15,470 nt of DNA from an uncultured Lachnospiraceae bacterium (lineage in GTDB: Bacteria; Bacillota; Clostridia; Lachnospirales; Lachnospiraceae): assembly GCA_958426095.1 (NCBI GenBank), contig CATZYB010000037.1:1-15470 (forward strand), given 5' to 3'. Below the pieces are notes generated by a model that was not told the origin of the DNA, did no database searches, and saw only the letters and a list, made by a program, of their open reading frames with translations. This document shows, one piece after another, positions 1 through 6,548 of the stretch. A program made the position numbers and the translations under genes. The stretch's first letter is position 1. The number at the start of each line of letters is the position of its first letter.

Positions 1-758
1 ACTTCAGCTTCAATATTTGAAGCATCGACCATCTTATATTCTACTGTTTCAAAACCAAGAACCCGAAGCCACTCCATCTGCTCTCTCCGGGAGTTGTTAA
101 AATCAACATCTTCTGCGCTTACCAAAGTAAAGGCGTAAAAATAAACACCTCTCCGGGCTGTAATTTCATTGTTCAACTGCCGCACTGAACCACTGCATAA
201 ATTTCGTGGATTTTTATATTTAGCATCTACATCTTCAATACTTTCATTCAACTTTTGAAAATCTGAATATTTGATCAATGCCTCGCCGCGAAGCACCAGC
301 TCTCCCTCGTAAGAAATTTTATGGGGCAGATTCCGGAACACTCTTGCATTATTCGTTATGACTTCCCCGGTAATCCCATTGCCCCGGGTAACCGCTTTAT
401 AGAGTTCGCCTTTCCGATAAGTCAACACAATAGTCAGACCATCCAGTTTCCAGGAAAGCAAGCCTTCATGGCCCTCGATCCATGTGCGGAGCGCCTCTGC
501 ATCCTTTGTTTTATCCAGGGAAAGCATCGGTGAATCATGGTTTTCTTTGGGCAGCTCACTAAGTACCTCATAACCTACATGGATGGATGGACTGTCCGCC
601 AGGACCGTCCCTGTTTCCCTTTCCAATTCCAGAAGTCGGTCATAAAGCGCGTCATATTCAAAATTACTCATAATCTCCCGTGCTTCCTGATAATAAGCTC
701 TGGAAGCTTCATTTAATTTCTGAATTAATTCCCGCATCTCTTTCAGAAGATCATTCAT
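1..758 (-). CDS. ligA: NAD-dependent DNA ligase LigA, N-terminal part (divergent, cut by window edge)
   Basis: Seals nicks in duplex DNA, using NAD+ to form a ligase-adenylate. I translated the minus strand from the ATG at 758 and obtained 252 residues before the edge. Residues 1-50 match the NAD-binding Ia domain (AYY...FEYDALYDRLLELE). Residues 101-107 carry the adenylation motif with lysine 104 in WKLDG, then RGNG at 125-128, LRGEA at 156-160 and NPRNLCSGSVRQ at 183-194. Classical LigA has E-L-K-x-D-G, RGDG and GED at the equivalent places; here they are S-W-K-L-D-G, RGNG and GEV. From memory this variant is shared by Lachnospiraceae LigA proteins, so it is probably a real clade rather than a decayed gene. 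The start overlaps the end of rluF by 8 bp, implying cotranscription and coupled translation. The OB, zinc-finger, HhH and BRCT parts lie outside the window and cannot be judged. Confidence 0.93.
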   Translation of the reverse strand, partial: MNDLLKEMRELIQKLNEASRAYYQEAREIMSNFEYDALYDRLLELERETGTVLADSPSIHVGYEVLSELPKENHDSPMLSLDKTKDAEALRTWIEGHEGLLSWKLDGLTIVLTYRKGELYKAVTRGNGITGEVITNNARVFRNLPHKISYEGELVLRGEALIKYSDFQKLNESIEDVDAKYKNPRNLCSGSVRQLNNEITARRGVYFYAFTLVSAEDVDFNNSRREQMEWLRVLGFETVEYKMVDASNIEAE

Positions 759-1458
759 GGACGATTCCTCCCCGCAGTTCTCTTAGCTCACGGCCTTTAA
801 TTTCCCGCCATTCGCCTTCTTTAAGTTCTCCTAACTGAATATTCATGATCCGTATACGTTTTAATGTAACCACGTGAAAATTAAAATATGCACACATCCG
901 GCGGATCTGGCGGTTCAATCCCTGAGTAAGAATGATCCGGAACGTATAAGCATCCACTTTTTTTACTTTACATGGACGGGTCTTTACTCCCAGCTCAGAA
1001 AGCCATACCCCTTCACTCATTCCATGGATAAAATCCGCCGTGACCCGTTCCCTGACACGGACCTCATACTCTTTTTCATGATAATTCCGGGCCTTTAATA
1101 TCTCATTCATCAACTCACCGTCATTGGTCAGCAAAATCAGTCCTGTGGAATCCTTATCCAGACGTCCGACCGGATATACCCGTCTCGGATATTTCAGATA
1201 ATCAATGATATTATCTTTTTCTTTACTGGAACAGACAATCCCGGCCGGTTTGTTCATGGCCAGTACGACTTTTCGTTCTTTATCCCCGCTCACGGCCCTT
1301 CCGTCAAACAGGATTTCCTCCGTTCCATCCACCTTTTCTCCCATTCCGGCCATCCGGCCATTAATCGTCACTTTCCCGGCCTCGATATATCTGTCGGCCT
1401 CTCTGCGGGAACAGATCCCCTGGGCACTCAAATACTTATTTAATCTCACTTTTTCCAT
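751..1458 (-). CDS. rluF: 23S rRNA pseudouridine synthase, RluF type
   Basis: Predicted to isomerise a uridine of 23S rRNA to pseudouridine (U2604 region for E. coli RluF). The 235-residue protein has an S4 RNA-binding domain at about residues 4-48 (RLNKYLSAQGICSRREADRY), then the RsuA/RluB/E/F catalytic domain. The catalytic aspartate is D101 in VGRLDKDSTGL, and the family signature GLNRQIRRMC is near residue 180. HEKEYEV, the CKVKK stretch and RIMN resemble RluF more than RluB or RsuA. It lacks the long C-terminal tail of E. coli RluF (290 aa). I chose the ATG at 1458 because AAGGA lies 8 nt upstream; the in-frame ATG at 1464 would leave only 2 nt. It is upstream of and overlaps ligA by 8 bp. 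No promoter fits between it and the upstream hairpin, so expression may depend on read-through. The exact target base is inferred. Confidence 0.9.
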   Translation of the reverse strand: MEKVRLNKYLSAQGICSRREADRYIEAGKVTINGRMAGMGEKVDGTEEILFDGRAVSGDKERKVVLAMNKPAGIVCSSKEKDNIIDYLKYPRRVYPVGRLDKDSTGLILLTNDGELMNEILKARNYHEKEYEVRVRERVTADFIHGMSEGVWLSELGVKTRPCKVKKVDAYTFRIILTQGLNRQIRRMCAYFNFHVVTLKRIRIMNIQLGELKEGEWREIKGRELRELRGGIVHE

Positions 1459-1480
1459 GTTCATCTTCCTTTATCCCAAC

Positions 1481-1517
1481 AAAAGGTTTCTATTACCTCA
1501 GGTAATAGAAACCTTTT
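1481..1517 (-). terminator. Perfect 17-bp hairpin between a membrane-protein gene and rluF
   Basis: Two perfectly complementary 17-nt arms (1481-1497 and 1501-1517) flank a 3-nt loop. On the minus strand the right arm ends in CCTTTT and is followed by GTTGGG, so the U tract is only four long. It begins 10 nt after the stop of the 1528-2352 gene and ends 22 nt before the rluF start. It probably acts as a partial terminator or mRNA 3'-end stabiliser. The AAAA/TTTT ends would also permit termination on the plus strand. Confidence 0.75.
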
Positions 1518-1527
1518 ATCTCTCGTT

Positions 1528-2352
1528 TCAAAGTGTATATTCCGCAGATTCCGTCTCCTCTGGCTGACTTTCATCGCTCTGGCTCTCTGTTTCTCCGTTT
1601 TCTCCGTCTTCGGCGCTCTCGCCCTCAACACTTTCGCCTGCTGTCTCGGCCGATGTCTCGTCGATCACATCAGATGTTGGAGAAGACAGCCCGTCAATAA
1701 AGTTGCGAAGCGCTTCATCATTGGCACAGGCCGCTTCTTTTTCCTGATATACCGTCGCCATTAAATCCTTAACTTCGTCATCTTCATACAGCTTTGCAAT
1801 ATAAGCCTGTGTCTCAGCATCATATTCATAAGTCGCTGTAGTACTGTTCAGTTCTCCGCGGTAAATGTAATAGGTGCCGTCGGCCGTACTTTTTACATAA
1901 ACCATCGTCAGATTCGGCGCCGGCGTATTAATGCCGCTGATCTTCAGCTTGTCGTAGATAAATACGAAAAATGAATTATCTTCCAGTCCCTTTTTTGTAT
2001 AGCATACCGTATCCGTATATCCTTCGATAATCTTTGAAGTCGATGAAAGCACATCATTACTGATCTCATCCTGTGTGTTATAGATCGTTTTCAAAGCATC
2101 CACATCGCCATTGGTCAGCGCTTCACGGTATCTCCTGATCAAATCATTCACTTCCGGATATTTATCCTTCAGCAAACGGTCTTTTGAGACTTCGTCTTCA
2201 TTAATAACGACACTCTCCGAAGTCTTTGTGGCCGAAGCCTGTTTTTCTTCCGATTTATTCTTCATGGACAATACAACGCCGGCAATTGCCGCTGCAATGA
2301 CAATCACAGACAGAATAATAATAAGTATTATTTTACTACGGCTTGTCTTCAT
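1528..2352 (-). CDS. Membrane-anchored extracytoplasmic protein of unknown function
   Basis: I do not recognise a named family. The 274-residue product starts with a short basic segment and one long hydrophobic helix (about residues 6-27, IILIIILSVIVIAAAIAG). No lipobox cysteine is present, so this is an uncleaved anchor with the rest outside the cell. Residues about 55-205 look like a compact fold; the segment around YPEVNDLIRRYREALTNGD resembles the first helix of NTF2-like domains, a weak comparison only. The last ~50 residues are low-complexity Ser/Glu/Asp/Thr, strongly acidic. The ATG at 2352 is preceded by AAGGAGG with 6 nt spacing; an upstream TTG at 2370 would include the ribosome site in the coding region and is rejected. 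A strong promoter (2379-2407) serves it. The hairpin at 1481-1517 follows. Confidence 0.85.
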   Translation of the reverse strand: MKTSRSKIILIIILSVIVIAAAIAGVVLSMKNKSEEKQASATKTSESVVINEDEVSKDRLLKDKYPEVNDLIRRYREALTNGDVDALKTIYNTQDEISNDVLSSTSKIIEGYTDTVCYTKKGLEDNSFFVFIYDKLKISGINTPAPNLTMVYVKSTADGTYYIYRGELNSTTATYEYDAETQAYIAKLYEDDEVKDLMATVYQEKEAACANDEALRNFIDGLSSPTSDVIDETSAETAGESVEGESAEDGENGETESQSDESQPEETESAEYTL

Positions 2353-2378
2353 AGAAATCCTCCTTTTCAATTCTCTTT

Positions 2379-2407
2379 ATTCTATCAAAAAAAGGACTTC
2401 CCGTCAA
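2379..2407 (-). promoter_or_regulatory. Sigma-A extended -10 promoter for the 1528-2352 gene
   Basis: On the minus strand TTGACG (2402-2407) is followed after 17 nt by TAGAAT (2379-2384). TGA lies directly before the -10 box, giving the TGn extension. Transcription would start near 2372, leaving a leader of about 20 nt with the AAGGAGG site. Confidence 0.8.
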
Positions 2408-2456
2408 CTATATCGGTTTTTTAGAGAAACAATACGGAATTTTTTTCAAAAAATCA

Positions 2457-2485
2457 TTGCAAAATATTTTTAATTATAGTAGAAT
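2457..2485 (+). promoter_or_regulatory. Promoter of tRNA-Arg
   Basis: TTGCAA (2457-2462), a 17-nt spacer, then TAGAAT (2480-2485). The expected start, 7-8 nt past the -10 box, falls at 2492-2493, the first base of the mature tRNA. Confidence 0.75.
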
Positions 2486-2492
2486 ACTATTT

Positions 2493-2564
2493 GCACCCGT
2501 AGCTCAGTGGATAGAGCAATGGCCTCCGGAGCCATGTGCGTGGGTTCAATTCCCGTCGGGTGCG
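2493..2564 (+). tRNA. tRNA-Arg, anticodon CCG
   Basis: A full cloverleaf can be folded by hand. The acceptor stem is GCACCCG with CGGGTGC and discriminator G2564. The D stem is GCTC/GAGC. The anticodon stem is ATGGC/GCCAT around loop CTCCGGA, giving anticodon CCG at loop positions 3-5, which reads CGG. The variable region is 4 nt. The T stem is GTGGG/CCCGT (two G-U pairs) around loop TTCAATT. The 3' CCA is not encoded. It is the only plus-strand gene in the left two thirds of the window. It has its own promoter and terminator. Confidence 0.95.
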
Positions 2565-2571
2565 TAATATT

Positions 2572-2614
2572 AAAAGAGCCGCGGTCCTATTTTTTCAAGG
2601 CCTGCGGCTCTTTT
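2572..2614. terminator. Bidirectional terminator shared by tRNA-Arg and ppk2
   Basis: Arms AAAAGAGCCGC (2572-2582) and GCGGCTCTTTT (2604-2614) pair perfectly over 11 bp. Plus-strand transcripts run into TTTTTTATTTTA after the tRNA. Minus-strand transcripts from the kinase gene enter the stem directly after their stop codon at 2615 and leave through TTTTAATATTA. Confidence 0.9.
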
Positions 2615-4111
2615 TTATTTTACTCGTTTCTCGATGGCCTCCACCACAGTTCTCAGGACTTTAATTCGGGCATAAAATTTATCATTGCCTTCGACAACGA
2701 TCCACGGAGCATAAGTTGTTGATGTGCGAAGGATCATCTCATCCACCGCCTTTACATAATCGTCCCATTTCTCACGATTCCGCCAGTCTTCATCGGTAAT
2801 TTTCCACTGCTTGTTCGGGTCTTCCATCCGCTCTTCAAACCGCTTTTTCTGCTCATCCTTATCAATATGAAGCCAGAATTTCAAAACAATGGCACCGGCA
2901 TCGGCCAGCTGCGCCTCCATCCGGTTAATTTCACTGTAGGCTCTTCGCCATTCGTTTTCCGTACAAAAACCTTCGATACGTTCGACCATGACACGGCCAT
3001 ACCATGTCCTGTCAAAAATAGCTACATGACCGGCTTTCGGCATATGATTCCAAAACCGCCATAAATAGTGATGGGCCTTTTCAATATCATTCGGCGCAGA
3101 TGTCGGAATAACTTCATAGCCTCTTGGGTCCATCGTCTGTGTCAGTCTGTGGATAGCGCCCCCTTTGCCGCCTGCATCCCAGCCCTCAAATCCAATAACT
3201 ACCGGTATCCTGCGTCTGTAAAGCTCACTGTGAAGCAAAGCCATCCGTTCCTGTAAATCTGCCAGTTCTTTCTTATAAACACTCTTTGTCAGAGATTTGG
3301 ACAAATCCACCGCATCCAGCACAGAAGACCCAAAGGTTGTCCGGATAACCTTTTCGGATATTTCCGGCGCCGGTGCATTTTTTTCTTCAATCCGGGCTTC
3401 TTCCTTTGCAAGACGGTCTGCAAAAATTTCAACGACTTTAGAAATAATTTTTACTTTGGCATACTCTCTGTCCGTCGCCTCTACGATCGTCCAGCTTCCA
3501 AAGGATGTGTCTGTTTTTTGTATCATTTCCTCAAAGGCTTTCATCCATTCGTCATAAGCCTTATTGTGTTTCCAGTCTTCTTCCGTTACACGCCAATTTG
3601 TTTCTTTATTGTTTTCTAAAGCCTGAAAACGTTTTTTCTGCTCCTTTTGAGAAATATGGAGGAAAAACTTGATGATCAGCATACCATCCTGGGCCAATTC
3701 CTGTTCAAAATTTAAAATATCGTTATAGGCATTCTCCGCTTTTTCGCGATTTTTCCGTTTCTCTGCCCGCGCTTCCACAATCTTTGTATACCAGCTTCGG
3801 TCAAACAGGTGAATACGTCCATTTTCCGGAAGCCTTGTCCAGAATCTCCAAAGATAAGGACGCATTTCTTCCTCCTCTGTCGGCTTCTGAATCGTATAGA
3901 CTTTGAATCCCCTCGGGTCCATCGGACGGATCAGCTCATTGATCATCGTTCCTTTTCCTGATGAACCGAAACCTTCAAATAAGATCACCACCGGAACTTT
4001 ATATTCCTTCAGCTTTCTTTGAAGCAATGATAACTGCGGTTCCAGTTGTTCCATCAATGCCTTGCATTCTTTTTTGGACATTTTTTTTGAAAGATTAATT
4101 TTTTCCAGCAT
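2615..4111 (-). CDS. Polyphosphate kinase 2, two-domain class (polyphosphate:AMP phosphotransferase type)
   Basis: Predicted cytoplasmic enzyme that phosphorylates a nucleotide from inorganic polyphosphate. Class II members with this two-domain layout use AMP to give ADP. The 498 residues contain two tandem PPK2 domains. The N-terminal one has GFGSSGKGT (47-55), LWRFW and HLFDRSWY (101-108). The C-terminal one has GWDAGGKGG (310-318), LWRFW, and Walker B AIFDRTWYGR (364-373). The Walker A aspartate important for catalysis in this family is present only in the second domain (D312) and is Gly in the first. That agrees with the usual picture of one active C-terminal domain. Length matches class II proteins (about 475-500 aa). 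The start at 4111 has AAGG about 6 nt upstream. A TATACT box at 4148-4153 may be its -10, but I see no convincing -35. It stands alone between two terminators. AMP specificity is inferred from family class. Confidence 0.92.
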   Translation of the reverse strand: MLEKINLSKKMSKKECKALMEQLEPQLSLLQRKLKEYKVPVVILFEGFGSSGKGTMINELIRPMDPRGFKVYTIQKPTEEEEMRPYLWRFWTRLPENGRIHLFDRSWYTKIVEARAEKRKNREKAENAYNDILNFEQELAQDGMLIIKFFLHISQKEQKKRFQALENNKETNWRVTEEDWKHNKAYDEWMKAFEEMIQKTDTSFGSWTIVEATDREYAKVKIISKVVEIFADRLAKEEARIEEKNAPAPEISEKVIRTTFGSSVLDAVDLSKSLTKSVYKKELADLQERMALLHSELYRRRIPVVIGFEGWDAGGKGGAIHRLTQTMDPRGYEVIPTSAPNDIEKAHHYLWRFWNHMPKAGHVAIFDRTWYGRVMVERIEGFCTENEWRRAYSEINRMEAQLADAGAIVLKFWLHIDKDEQKKRFEERMEDPNKQWKITDEDWRNREKWDDYVKAVDEMILRTSTTYAPWIVVEGNDKFYARIKVLRTVVEAIEKRVK

Positions 4112-4193
4112 AAACTACCTTCCTTTCACGAATATTTTCTTTAATATAGTATACCCCGCATATACATGCACATCCCGAAGAAAACAATTTATA

Positions 4194-4230
4194 AGAAAAA
4201 ACCAGGATTCCAACGCTTATTGAAATCCTG
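4194..4230 (-). terminator. Terminator after the Nudix gene
   Basis: On the minus strand CAGGATTTCAA pairs with TTGGAATCCTG (11 bp, one T-G wobble) around a 6-nt loop (stem 4203-4230), followed by GTTTTTTC. It lies 15 nt past the Nudix stop codon and upstream of the kinase gene, isolating the two. Confidence 0.85.
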
Positions 4231-4244
4231 ATTTACAATTCTCC

Positions 4245-4697
4245 TCAGAAATATTTCTTATTTCCCCACAGATTACTCTTTTTCAGTTCCACATATTCAC
4301 TGTATGCCTTTTCGAGTATCTGTTTCTCATTCGTAAACTTTAACAAATGATAAGCCTCGTGATACTTGTAATATCCTGAGTCCACAAAATATTCTTCACG
4401 TTGTGGTCTGCTATGATAACTGTCGGACATCATCAGATACCAGTGTACGTCTTTCACGATCAAATCCTGTGCGGTATTAAAAGTATACTGACTTTTTCCC
4501 ACATATTTGATGATTGAAGCACTGACGCCAGTCTCCTCACGCACCTCTCTGATAGCTGTTTCTTTGTATTCTTCACCTTCCTCAACAGTTCCTTTTGGCA
4601 AAACCCATCCTTCATACTTATTCCTGTAATTTTTATATAGCAGAAGGATCTTGCCTCTGAATATAACCACACCGCCACAGCTTGTTGCTTCTGTCAT
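4245..4697 (-). CDS. Nudix family hydrolase
   Basis: Hydrolyses a nucleoside diphosphate linked to another group; the substrate cannot be read from sequence. The complete Nudix box GX5EX7REUXEEXGU occupies residues 36-58, with metal-binding glutamates in REVREETGV. The preceding GWVLPKG is typical of small Nudix proteins, including diadenosine polyphosphate hydrolases, so removal of Ap4A-type or damaged nucleotides is possible. Length (150 aa) is normal, with a ~50-residue charged and aromatic C-terminal tail beyond the core. GGAGG precedes the ATG at 4697 by 7 nt. It is monocistronic: promoter at 4739-4767 and terminator at 4194-4230. The neighbouring polyphosphate kinase also handles nucleotides, but separate signals argue against one operon. 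Confidence 0.92.
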   Translation of the reverse strand: MTEATSCGGVVIFRGKILLLYKNYRNKYEGWVLPKGTVEEGEEYKETAIREVREETGVSASIIKYVGKSQYTFNTAQDLIVKDVHWYLMMSDSYHSRPQREEYFVDSGYYKYHEAYHLLKFTNEKQILEKAYSEYVELKKSNLWGNKKYF

Positions 4698-4738
4698 GGT
4701 TGTACCTCCATTTTATGGTGTGTGTCTCTCTTGATATA

Positions 4739-4767
4739 AGTATACAACCATTTAAAGACAAATACAA
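4739..4767 (-). promoter_or_regulatory. Promoter of the Nudix gene
   Basis: On the minus strand TTGTAT (4762-4767), 17-nt spacer, TATACT (4739-4744). It begins 9 nt after the stop of the upstream PBP gene. The expected leader is about 35 nt. Confidence 0.72.
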
Positions 4768-4775
4768 CCTTAATT

Positions 4776-6548
4776 TTACTGTGCCAGATAGGCCTGAAGC
4801 ACAGCATTCGCTACAGGCAGTGCGCTCTCATAGTAGCCCTCGTCGTTTTCCACAAGGACGCAGATAGCGATCTGCGGCTGCTCCACCGGTGCATAACCGA
4901 TAAACCAGGAGTTATCCCCCTTGCCGCTGACCTCTGCCGTTCCTGTCTTACCGGCCACCGAATAACCATAACCGGACAGGGATGTCGCCGTACCATAATT
5001 GACAACCGCTTCCATGAGCTGACCGAGCAGATCTGCTTCCTGCGTCGTCATGACCTGACCATAAGACTCCGGCATATATTTTTTGACCCGATGTCCGCCG
5101 CCAGCCGTCTCCACTGCATCCACCATATAAGGCTGCATCATATTCCCGCCGTTGGCGATCGCTGCTGCGATCATTGCCATCTGCAGCGGCGTTACCTGAG
5201 TATGTCCCTGTCCGATGGCTGTCGCCGCAGTCTGCCAGTCCGAATCATCGGAAGCCAGGCTGAAAATGCTTTTTGTATGCGGTATTTCTGTCGGAAGTTC
5301 ATTATTGAAAAACAGACTTTCACAAGTATCTTTCAATAAATTATCCGGCAGGCTCAGACCGATATTGCCGAAAGAAGCATTACAGGAATTGGCAAATGAA
5401 TCCATAAAGTTTTCTCCGCCATGGACCGTTTGGTCAAAACAGGTAATATATTCTTCACCGCCTAAATTAATCTGCCCTTCACATGTATAATAATATGAAT
5501 TATAATCCGCCCCGGAGCGAATAAAGGCCAGAGATGTCAGCGTCTTAAAAATAGAACCCGGAACAAAAAGTCCAAAAGTCGTTTTATTTAAAAGGCTGTC
5601 ATTACCTTCCTCGGCAACAATACTCTCATAATCTGTCAACAGTGTATTCGGATCAAAATCCGGTTTTGAAACCATAGCCAGAACTCTTCCCGTCGCCGGT
5701 TCAATAGCGATCACTGCCCCGTCATTATAACCAAGAGCATTGTAAGCCACTTCCTGTAATTTAGCATTCAGCGTGGAAACGATCTGATCTCCCTGGTTTT
5801 TCTCACCGCGGATATCCTGGATCGCATTTAAAATCGGATTTCCATTCGACTGCAGCATATAAAAATTCTGCGATAATTCGATACCTGACTGATTAATTTC
5901 CGAAGTTCCCACCGCATGGGCAAATATACGGCCCATCGGATAATATCGGGTTTCATTTCCGTTTTCATCGACCAGTGTTTCCGCAAGAACTGTTCCGTCA
6001 CTGGAAACGATATTTCCCCGGACAACCGTATCCGCAAAAGAATTGATCCGCACATTATAGGCGCTGTTGATCACGTTTTTACTGACGAAGGCATTAAAGT
6101 AAACAAAGTAACCGATCATTAAAACAAACAGCGCCGCAAACACATAGCTCACAGCCAGGATTTCAGGATTCTGGCTTCGACGTTTCTTGCGAACTTCTTT
6201 TCGTTCCTGAATTTCCTCAGGTGTCAGCCGGAGTTTTTTCACCCGCCGCTTTCCCGGAACCTCTTCTGCTTCTTCCACCAATTCGCGCGTATCTTCCGGT
6301 CTTTCCGGTGTTTCCGAGAAATCCTCTTCTTTCTCCGGTTCTCGTATGATCTCATCTTCAAAAAAACCAAATTCATCGAAATCCGGATGAAATTCAAAAT
6401 CCTCTCCATCATTTAAAGGCAGGTCCGAAAATATTTTCGTTTCACCCATGGAATTCTTATCGTTCCTTCCGGAATGCTTCACCGTATTTTCCTTCGGCAT
6501 ATCGTCAATATTTATTTTACGGACGCTCTTCTTCTTCGTCTCTTTCAT
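4776..6548 (-). CDS. Class B penicillin-binding protein (transpeptidase), SEDS partner
   Basis: Cross-links peptidoglycan outside the membrane. In 590-residue numbering: a long charged cytoplasmic tail (1-127), one transmembrane helix (about 129-152), a short pedestal region, then the transpeptidase domain. All three catalytic motifs are intact: SIFK (S332, K335) in VPGSIFKTLT, SCN (388-390), and KTG (534-536) in AGKTGTAE. The layout is like the PbpA/FtsI-type proteins paired with FtsW/RodA. The tail is unusual: residues about 40-98 are very rich in Asp/Glu, followed by a basic stretch (KRRVKKLRL, KKRRS) before the membrane. I chose the ATG at 6548, which overlaps the end of the SEDS gene by 32 bp. 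The TTG at 6560, with AGAGAGGTG about 9 nt upstream, is a serious alternative and would add 4 residues. Whether it serves division or elongation cannot be decided here. Confidence 0.92.
   Translation of the reverse strand: MKETKKKSVRKINIDDMPKENTVKHSGRNDKNSMGETKIFSDLPLNDGEDFEFHPDFDEFGFFEDEIIREPEKEEDFSETPERPEDTRELVEEAEEVPGKRRVKKLRLTPEEIQERKEVRKKRRSQNPEILAVSYVFAALFVLMIGYFVYFNAFVSKNVINSAYNVRINSFADTVVRGNIVSSDGTVLAETLVDENGNETRYYPMGRIFAHAVGTSEINQSGIELSQNFYMLQSNGNPILNAIQDIRGEKNQGDQIVSTLNAKLQEVAYNALGYNDGAVIAIEPATGRVLAMVSKPDFDPNTLLTDYESIVAEEGNDSLLNKTTFGLFVPGSIFKTLTSLAFIRSGADYNSYYYTCEGQINLGGEEYITCFDQTVHGGENFMDSFANSCNASFGNIGLSLPDNLLKDTCESLFFNNELPTEIPHTKSIFSLASDDSDWQTAATAIGQGHTQVTPLQMAMIAAAIANGGNMMQPYMVDAVETAGGGHRVKKYMPESYGQVMTTQEADLLGQLMEAVVNYGTATSLSGYGYSVAGKTGTAEVSGKGDNSWFIGYAPVEQPQIAICVLVENDEGYYESALPVANAVLQAYLAQ

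Noticed and set aside
2493..2620. tRNA gene as a possible integration site for a mobile element
   Set aside because: The flanks are a terminator and a housekeeping kinase gene; I see no integrase and no repeated tRNA 3' end in the window.
4112..4193. Near-palindromic GCATATACATGC and TATACT upstream of the kinase gene as a regulated promoter
   Set aside because: The inverted repeat is imperfect and no -35 box at suitable distance is convincing, so I do not list it as a feature.
4811..5490. Several open frames of 60-90 codons on both strands within the PBP gene
   Set aside because: They are shadows of the real frame: low-complexity, no ribosome sites, and in conflict with a complete transpeptidase domain.
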